This document shows positions 5,458 through 9,799 of a stretch of 9,799 bases of DNA, piece by piece. A model generated the notes under the pieces. That model was given only the letters and a program-made list of their open reading frames with translations. It was not told the origin of the DNA and ran no database searches. The position numbers and the translations under genes were made by a program. Position 1 is the first letter of the stretch. Every line of letters begins with the position of its first letter. The DNA lies in assembly GCA_031264205.1 (NCBI GenBank), contig JAISEH010000057.1, positions 1 to 9,799 of the forward strand, in the 5' to 3' direction. Source of the DNA: Candidatus Margulisiibacteriota bacterium (GTDB lineage Bacteria; Margulisbacteria; Termititenacia; Termititenacales; Termititenacaceae).

Positions 5458-6315
5458 TTAACAGCAAGCAGCCATAAACTGCAAGAAATCATCTCTATGC
5501 GCGGACAACACAAAATATTCGCCCAGCGTATTTATAGTGGATTGGGGATCATAATTGCGGGTCGCAAATTTAAAATTTTTTATTCCCGTCTGACCAAAAA
5601 TACTAAAGACTTCACTGGGGCGCAGACGCAGCGTTCCTTTCTGTTTGAGAGACTGACAAAGAGCGCTGGCCGGATTGTTCACTTGCTCGCCAAAATTGAG
5701 CATGGAGATAGCGTCAAAATGCTGCCGACTGAGTGGACAAAAAGGAGCGCAGGAATTATTGGCAATCAGCGAGGTCTTCTCCGCAGGCAGTTGCTTCAGA
5801 AAAGCAATATCCCGATTAAATTCCGGAGAAACAACCACCAGATCATGGTCTTCAAAAGCAGCCAGCAATTGCGTTTTATCCCAAAGCAATTTGGATTGAG
5901 AAAGAATAATTTTGTATAAAGGATTTGTTTTTCGCACATAATGCGCCAACAACGGGCTGTAAATCACTACGCCGTTAAGCCGATTTTCAAAGGCTCGCAG
6001 GATTTGATTGCCCGGCTTATCCTCAAGATGCGCTTCTTTCAACAAAGTGTTTGTAAAAGTAAAATTCACGCCGATCCCGCGTTCATTAAAAAAATTGACC
6101 CTTTTCTGCATTTCGCTAAAAGGAATTGATTTGTTTTCAATACAGCGTCCGCCATTCCAGGGCAGCTGCGGAAAACTATCAAAGACAGTGGTTACTTTTA
6201 TATTGGGGTTCAGCCATTCAGGATGCACTTCGGTGAGAAAAACAAACGCGGATAGCTGGTCAATATTAGAGCTTAGTCCGCCGCCAACGTTAGCTTCAAT
6301 ATACCTGTCTTCCAT
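5458..6315 (-). CDS. U32-peptidase-like protein with C-x3-C-P-x4-H motif, last gene of the peptide-modification cluster
   Basis: The 285-aa product looks like a TIM-barrel protein related to the U32 'collagenase-like' group, many of which are Fe-S proteins rather than proteases. Supporting features: GIGVNFTFTNTLL (80-92), NGVVIYSPLL (114-123), and ANNSCAPFCPLSRQH (185-199), where C189, C193 and H199 could bind metal or a cluster. A C-terminal GIKNFKFATR (244-253) resembles the GI..FKIEGR pattern of that group. C58, C220 and a terminal Cys-Cys pair are extra. It starts 15 nt after the second radical SAM gene with AGAGG 8 nt before the ATG, so it is co-transcribed. It could be an Fe-S partner, hydroxylase or oxidase in peptide maturation; the assignment rests on motif resemblance only. 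Confidence 0.6.
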   Translation of the reverse strand: MEDRYIEANVGGGLSSNIDQLSAFVFLTEVHPEWLNPNIKVTTVFDSFPQLPWNGGRCIENKSIPFSEMQKRVNFFNERGIGVNFTFTNTLLKEAHLEDKPGNQILRAFENRLNGVVIYSPLLAHYVRKTNPLYKIILSQSKLLWDKTQLLAAFEDHDLVVVSPEFNRDIAFLKQLPAEKTSLIANNSCAPFCPLSRQHFDAISMLNFGEQVNNPASALCQSLKQKGTLRLRPSEVFSIFGQTGIKNFKFATRNYDPQSTINTLGEYFVLSAHRDDFLQFMAACC

Positions 6316-6330
6316 ATTGTAAACCTCTTT

Positions 6331-7572
6331 TTAATATGAATACGTAGTATCCAGTAAAGCCTGAATATCCTGCCGCAAGACCGCGTCTGTAGTTTGGCGC
6401 AGTAAATTTTTTAAATAAAAACGGTCTGCAAGATCGCCGTAGAGATCAATGCTGTGCAGATTTTTGCGCGCGGTTTGAAGGTCCGGCTGCTCAACATAAA
6501 TCTGTCTGGCTTGGGACAGCTCCGCCGATTTATCAAATTGTTTTTCTGTAATCTGCATCAAACCGGCGATGCGGTCGCGTATGATCATAGTATTTTTCAG
6601 CTGGCCGGAAGCAATGCTGTTGGTGATCTCCAAAACATCCACATATTTGCGAAAAGGATAAAAAAAATATTTGGCCGGATGAAGCTGGAGTAGCTTAAAT
6701 AAACGCTGGCCAGACAAAATTTTTTCGGCTTCCGGCAGGGACATTTCTTTTATATTACCCAGAGGAAAAATATTATCCCCGATCCAGTTTTCACTAAAAA
6801 CAATATTACCCGCGGCCGAAATATAAATTGTAATATCCTGAGACAGATCGGCCAGCGCATTGCCCTGCGGAGCATAGTTAATCTCCGCGCTGGAGATTGT
6901 TTTCGCCCGCCCGACAGAATTTTCTATAGGCACAAAATTGATTTTTTTTATAATCGAGCTAATTCTGTCCGGTATTTTTTTTCGCAAAACGCTGAAAAGT
7001 TCGTCAATAGTCGTGTCCTCGCGCGCTTTGACCGAGACAATGTTGTAAGAAACAGGCGTAGCGCCCGCGGCGCTTTCTTCTTCCAGCGCCAGAATAAAAT
7101 TGACCACGTTTTCCAGCGGCGTCGCTGGTTGCTGTTGATGAAATTTATCGCAGCTGATAAAGAAAACCAAATCCACTCCCGCGGCGGCCAGCAAAGGTTT
7201 GAGTTTATTGATAAAATCCCGCGCCACCTGGGGTGAGCTGACCCAAAAAGCGTTGGTATTGAGCCGCACACCAAGTTTGTGCCGCAGGCAACAGGCCAAT
7301 ACCTCAAATAAATTTTTATGCAAAAAAGGCTCTCCGCCCCAGATCTGAATATTGTAATGTTTCAAGCTCGCCGCTTGTTCGATAATTTTTTCGGCCAGCG
7401 GCAGGTCTATTTGTTCCGCGGCCTGCGGCGAGCTGTAATTACAGCAATGGCCGCACTGATTGGTGCAGCGTTTGGTCAGCATCAACGACACACAGCCGAT
7501 CCGCAAAGGAGAGACAAAATAATCCAGAGGATAATCCGCCAGCTCTTTTACAATGGTTTGGTATAAATACAT
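6331..7572 (-). CDS. Second radical SAM protein of the cluster, no SPASM cysteines
   Basis: The 413-aa product has the radical SAM signature CTNQCGHC (C36, C40, C43) that binds the [4Fe-4S]-SAM cluster, then IWGGEPFL (77-84, SAM amino group site) and RLNTNAF (103-109). It therefore should generate the 5'-deoxyadenosyl radical. The C-terminal half has YISAAGNIVFSENWIGDN followed by PLGNI, which resembles the G-x-V-x-C....GNI segment of SPASM proteins. No Cys occurs after residue 141, so auxiliary clusters cannot be bound there. The last 100 residues are helical and charged. The ATG is 12 nt after the preceding stop; no Shine-Dalgarno is evident, and a stop codon (TAA) two codons upstream rules out a longer form. 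Substrate is unknown; by position it acts on the Cys-rich peptide or a helper. Confidence 0.88.
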   Translation of the reverse strand: MYLYQTIVKELADYPLDYFVSPLRIGCVSLMLTKRCTNQCGHCCNYSSPQAAEQIDLPLAEKIIEQAASLKHYNIQIWGGEPFLHKNLFEVLACCLRHKLGVRLNTNAFWVSSPQVARDFINKLKPLLAAAGVDLVFFISCDKFHQQQPATPLENVVNFILALEEESAAGATPVSYNIVSVKAREDTTIDELFSVLRKKIPDRISSIIKKINFVPIENSVGRAKTISSAEINYAPQGNALADLSQDITIYISAAGNIVFSENWIGDNIFPLGNIKEMSLPEAEKILSGQRLFKLLQLHPAKYFFYPFRKYVDVLEITNSIASGQLKNTMIIRDRIAGLMQITEKQFDKSAELSQARQIYVEQPDLQTARKNLHSIDLYGDLADRFYLKNLLRQTTDAVLRQDIQALLDTTYSY

Positions 7573-7584
7573 GCTTTAGCGCGC

Positions 7585-7971
7585 TCAGCTATGTGCGTGC
7601 GGTGTCAAAATATAAAACTCGCCTGTGTCAAAATCCACATACACATTTTTATCTTTCGGCAACGCGGGGTATTTGGCAAAAATTTCTTTCCACCAGGCGC
7701 TCTGCAAAGCCTCGGCCTCGGCTCTGGCTTCTAAAGCCGCCGCCACAAATAACTGCACTTGTTCTTTGGTGACGCCGGGCTGCACGGCGGAGGGCTGCGC
7801 CGCTTGTATCGCCGCGTTGATCCGATTGTTAATTAAGTGCACGCTGTCCACTTCCTCCGGCGTGGCTTTGACGCCTAAATTTTGCCGAATATCGTGGACT
7901 TTGCCGCAGACAGGGCAAATCTCGTTTTGTTTATTGTCTGCTTGTAGGTTTGTTTCATTTTCTTTTGTCAT
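7585..7971 (-). CDS. Small CxxC helper of the CXXX-repeat peptide cluster (128 aa)
   Basis: The 128-aa product has an N-terminal CPVCGK knuckle (C19, C22), an Ala/Gln-rich helical middle, and a C-terminal block SAWWKEIFAKY (91-101) then VYVDFDTGEFYIL (110-122). The WW...KY...IDF.T.E..L pattern matches my recollection of the 'CXXX repeat peptide modification system protein' family, a small partner of the radical SAM maturase. Residues 41-121 also align with the 100-aa protein at 9193-9495. The start is ATG 7969-7971, preceded by AAGGAGG at ideal spacing; a longer in-frame form would intrude into the upstream gene. Only one Cys pair is present, so a zinc site would need a second subunit. A role in substrate presentation is inferred. 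Confidence 0.8.
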   Translation of the reverse strand: MTKENETNLQADNKQNEICPVCGKVHDIRQNLGVKATPEEVDSVHLINNRINAAIQAAQPSAVQPGVTKEQVQLFVAAALEARAEAEALQSAWWKEIFAKYPALPKDKNVYVDFDTGEFYILTPHAHS

Positions 7972-7990
7972 AAATTCCTCCTTAAAATAT

Positions 7991-9196
7991 TTATTCCGCC
8001 AGAATCGTCCGGCCTGTGTCATCAAAAGTTTTTGTTCCTTCCAGTTTGTCGTATTCTTCCCAGTATTTTCTGGCCCACTTAGCCTGCCTTTTGTGTATTT
8101 CACAAATATTGGTCTGCCGGCAAAACTCTCCTTTCTCCGCGAAAGAGCTGCCGATGCACCAAGCGCAGCTGCTTTCTACAGCACAGTCCTTGCACATTTT
8201 AGGAGAAATTTTTTCCCGGGTTTGGGCGCGCACTATTTGAAAACGGTCTTTGTGGATCAGCCCTTGCCAGACATCTCCCACATTAAAATCCAGGTCTTTG
8301 TTGTGCATAGTGTTTGGCGTAAAACGAAAACAAGGATAAATTTTCCCATTAATCGACAAACAAGGCATGGCTCCCGAGCCGCACCAGCCCTTATCCGGCT
8401 CGCGCATCGCGTCGCCCAGGCCAAAACTTTTGCTGAACATACCCACATACAAATCATGCCGGTGTTCCAATATATATTCCACCGATTTTTCCATTTCTTG
8501 ATCCAGTAAGTCCAGATCAGCCTGGGTCAAATGCATGTCTTCAAAAATAAAATTCATATTGATCTGCCGCAAGCCCAGCTCTTCGTGCAAAAACTTAATC
8601 GATTTAGTGAGATAAGGTATCGTCTCTCGATTGCAAGTGGCTTTGGTTGAAGCAAATTCTCGGTTGGTCCATTCCATGTACCAATCCCACCATTGAAGAA
8701 TATCTTTCATTGTGCCGGAGCCGTCTTTCCAAATCCTGTTGCGGTCGTGGATTTCCGGACAGCCATCCACGCTGATGCCGACCGACAAACTGTCTTTGTA
8801 TTTCATCATAAAATCCCTGACGTTGGGGTTTTTAAATAAAGTGCCATTGGTGGAAATCGACGCGCGCCAGCGGTAGGCCCAGCGATGATTCAGCTCCACC
8901 GCTTTATATTGATAATAGCGGAGTATTTTGTCCACCAAATCGGGGACCATCAAAGCATCGCCGCCGATAAAATCCAAAACCAAACCTCTTTGCAACAGCC
9001 ATTTTGTTTCCGTATCGAGCAGCCCTATCGGGTCTTCCTCGGCGAGCATAATATCAATAAATTTTTGCGCATATTCAAATGGCAAATTTCCCGGCCGCTT
9101 ATTCACTTCATAACAATACTTGCAACGCAGATTGCAGTCTTCGGTCACTTGAAAAGTAATATTAAGCCCTTCATATTGTCTGGCCGCCGGAATCAT
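7991..9196 (-). CDS. Radical SAM/SPASM peptide maturase, CXXX-repeat target type
   Basis: The 401-aa product has CNLRCKYC (C21, C25, C28) for the SAM-binding cluster, FIGGDALM (77-83, a variant of GGEPL), SISTNGTL (113-120) and GISVDG (140-145). Its C-terminal SPASM-type region holds C272, C279, GKIYPC (C289), C335-x2-C338-x5-C344-x2-C347, C359 and C365, enough for two auxiliary [4Fe-4S] clusters. This is the architecture of enzymes that form thioether or other crosslinks in ribosomal peptides (sactisynthase and anSME relatives). The Cys-repeat peptide two genes upstream is the obvious substrate; the NCBI family 'radical SAM peptide maturase, CXXX-repeat target family' is the likely match. 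The ATG overlaps the preceding stop (ATGA) with GGAGGTG upstream. The crosslink chemistry is not shown by the sequence. Confidence 0.92.
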   Translation of the reverse strand: MIPAARQYEGLNITFQVTEDCNLRCKYCYEVNKRPGNLPFEYAQKFIDIMLAEEDPIGLLDTETKWLLQRGLVLDFIGGDALMVPDLVDKILRYYQYKAVELNHRWAYRWRASISTNGTLFKNPNVRDFMMKYKDSLSVGISVDGCPEIHDRNRIWKDGSGTMKDILQWWDWYMEWTNREFASTKATCNRETIPYLTKSIKFLHEELGLRQINMNFIFEDMHLTQADLDLLDQEMEKSVEYILEHRHDLYVGMFSKSFGLGDAMREPDKGWCGSGAMPCLSINGKIYPCFRFTPNTMHNKDLDFNVGDVWQGLIHKDRFQIVRAQTREKISPKMCKDCAVESSCAWCIGSSFAEKGEFCRQTNICEIHKRQAKWARKYWEEYDKLEGTKTFDDTGRTILAE

Positions 9197-9495
9197 GCTT
9201 CACCTCCCCGCAGACGTATTTCCGCGGCGGCAAATTCTATGTACAGTCTTTCTTGCAGTTCTTTGCTTATATTGTGCCGCGCGGCAATATCCTGCCAAAA
9301 TTTTTCATACAAAAACTCGGCGTCGCCCAGAGCAAAAATTGCTTCCTTAAAAAAAGACAGCGCTTTGGCCTTGCTCACTCCTTCCGGCAGAGCTTCTGGA
9401 GCGGCGGCTTGTTTGGCACAAAACATTTTATTTCGCAGAATATCTACCTCTATCCTGTCTTTGTGCAGCAAAGGCATTATTGTTTTATCCGGCAT
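9193..9495 (-). CDS. Small helper protein between peptide and maturase (100 aa)
   Basis: Cytoplasmic, mostly helical protein without a signal peptide. Residues 21-95 align with residues 48-121 of the 128-aa helper two genes downstream (NKMFCAKQAAAP against NRINAAIQAAQP; GVSK against GVTK; FWQDIAARH against WWKEIFAKY; LYIEF..AEI against VYVDF..GEF), so it appears to be a diverged paralogue lacking the CPVCG extension. It has one Cys (C26). It may correspond to the accessory protein family of CXXX-repeat systems, perhaps as a peptide-binding chaperone. AAAGGG lies about 8 nt before the ATG. Its stop overlaps the maturase start by two bases, implying coupled translation and matched amounts. Confidence 0.8.
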   Translation of the reverse strand: MPDKTIMPLLHKDRIEVDILRNKMFCAKQAAAPEALPEGVSKAKALSFFKEAIFALGDAEFLYEKFWQDIAARHNISKELQERLYIEFAAAEIRLRGGEA

Positions 9496-9516
9496 ATTCG
9501 AATCCCTTTCTTTAAC

Positions 9517-9799
9517 CTAACTAGCTGTTCCTTCAGGCTGTTTTTGAGGGTCTCTCCTTGCGGCAGAATTGCCGTTGCCCCGATTGGCTTGGCTGTTTAC
9601 AGGAGTTTGCCGACCGGCCGGATCTGTCCCATAGCGGCTGGTATGTGCGCAACCGTTCAGACAACCGCTCATACAAGAGTCATAACAATTATTGCGACAG
9701 TCCGTGCTGCAGTTTACCGCACAGCTTGCGGCACAATCCGCCGAACAGGTCGCCGCGCAGTCCGTGCCACAGCCCACCTGACAGGCGCTGTAACAATTA
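9517..9799 (-). CDS. Cys-every-fourth-residue precursor peptide (CXXX repeat), 5' end outside the window
   Basis: The visible 93 codons contain 13 Cys at an exact four-residue spacing, in units such as CAAT, CSAD, CAAS, CAVN, CSTD, CRNN, CYDS, CMSG and CLNG. A Cys-free, polar, basic tail of about 43 residues follows (AHTSRYGTDPAG... to EGTAS). This is the pattern of the targets of CXXX-repeat radical SAM maturases, and the maturase lies two genes downstream. A GTG at 9775-9777 is not the start: it encodes Val in a CQVG unit, and the repeat runs on to the window edge, so the leader and true start lie beyond 9799. Each Cys could be a crosslink donor or metal ligand. The stop (TAG) lies 21 nt before the helper gene. 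Confidence 0.85.
   Translation of the reverse strand, partial: NCYSACQVGCGTDCAATCSADCAASCAVNCSTDCRNNCYDSCMSGCLNGCAHTSRYGTDPAGRQTPVNSQANRGNGNSAARRDPQKQPEGTAS
9649..9795 (-). repeat. Tandem CXXX-encoding 12-nt repeat
   Basis: A TGT or TGC codon recurs every 12 nt without interruption across the visible region. The intervening codons vary (Ala, Ser, Asn, Asp, Thr, Tyr, Gly), so the periodicity is kept at protein level rather than by recent DNA duplication. Confidence 0.9.

Noticed and set aside
5375..5467. N-terminal extension of IF-3 to the ATG at 5465-5467
   Set aside because: It would include the perfect promoter and lie upstream of the predicted transcript start; the added residues match nothing in IF-3.
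7972..8103. Longer form of the 128-aa helper from 8103
   Set aside because: It would overlap the maturase by more than 100 nt, and a textbook AAGGAGG precedes the ATG at 7971.
7625..8509. 294-codon open frame on the plus strand
   Set aside because: It lies antisense to the radical SAM maturase and the 128-aa helper, which have strong motifs and ribosome sites. Its translation has no recognisable motif and no ribosome site at the ATG. It is a shadow.
8885..9520. 211-codon plus-strand frame
   Set aside because: Antisense to the maturase N-terminus and the 100-aa helper, both supported by overlap-coupled starts.
9775..9777. GTG as start of the Cys-rich peptide
   Set aside because: Two further CXXX units in frame lie upstream, up to the window edge, so the GTG is an internal valine codon.
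9649..9795. Could the 12-nt periodicity be a CRISPR or DNA minisatellite?
   Set aside because: Only the Cys codons are constant and the rest varies; there are no repeats of CRISPR length and no spacers. It is protein-level periodicity.

Overview
The window comes from a bacterium with standard genetic code, compact operons and consensus-like sigma70 promoters. Base composition is mixed: GC-rich coding stretches alternate with AT-rich intergenic DNA. Nothing fixes the lineage. The Cys-rich peptide plus radical-SAM cluster, with no visible respiratory genes, fits an anaerobic, possibly gut-associated organism (inference). Every gene I can support lies on the minus strand, so the window is read here from high to low coordinates.

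Region A (9799 to 5458) is a six-gene cluster that looks like a ribosomally made, post-translationally modified peptide (RiPP) system of the CXXX-repeat type. In order it holds: a precursor-like peptide with a Cys at every fourth residue, cut by the window edge; a 100-aa helper; a radical SAM/SPASM maturase; a 128-aa CxxC helper; a second radical SAM protein without auxiliary-cluster cysteines; and a U32-peptidase-like protein with a C-x3-C-P-x4-H motif. The genes overlap or are 12-21 nt apart. The two small helpers align with each other over about 75 residues and look like diverged paralogues flanking the main maturase. The likely logic is: peptide made, presented by helpers, modified by one or both radical SAM enzymes.

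Region B (5434 to 2648) is a translation operon with a near-perfect promoter: infC (apparently starting at AUU), rpmI, rplT, a bifunctional-nuclease-family (BFN/DUF151) gene and queA. Junctions are tight (8-nt overlap, 12-nt gap, 3-nt gap, TAATG overlap).

Region C (2647 to 1837) is mostly non-coding. It holds a promoter and a 54-aa membrane-protein ORF, a strong bidirectional terminator, and then a second promoter with a roughly 300-nt leader. That leader contains a 10-G run and a multi-branched palindromic element.

Region D (1836 to 1) has a secreted beta-propeller-like protein whose lipobox cysteine position is Tyr, a hairpin, and the N-terminal two fifths of accC (biotin carboxylase) with its own extended -10 promoter. 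No tRNA, rRNA, CRISPR array or insertion sequence was seen.
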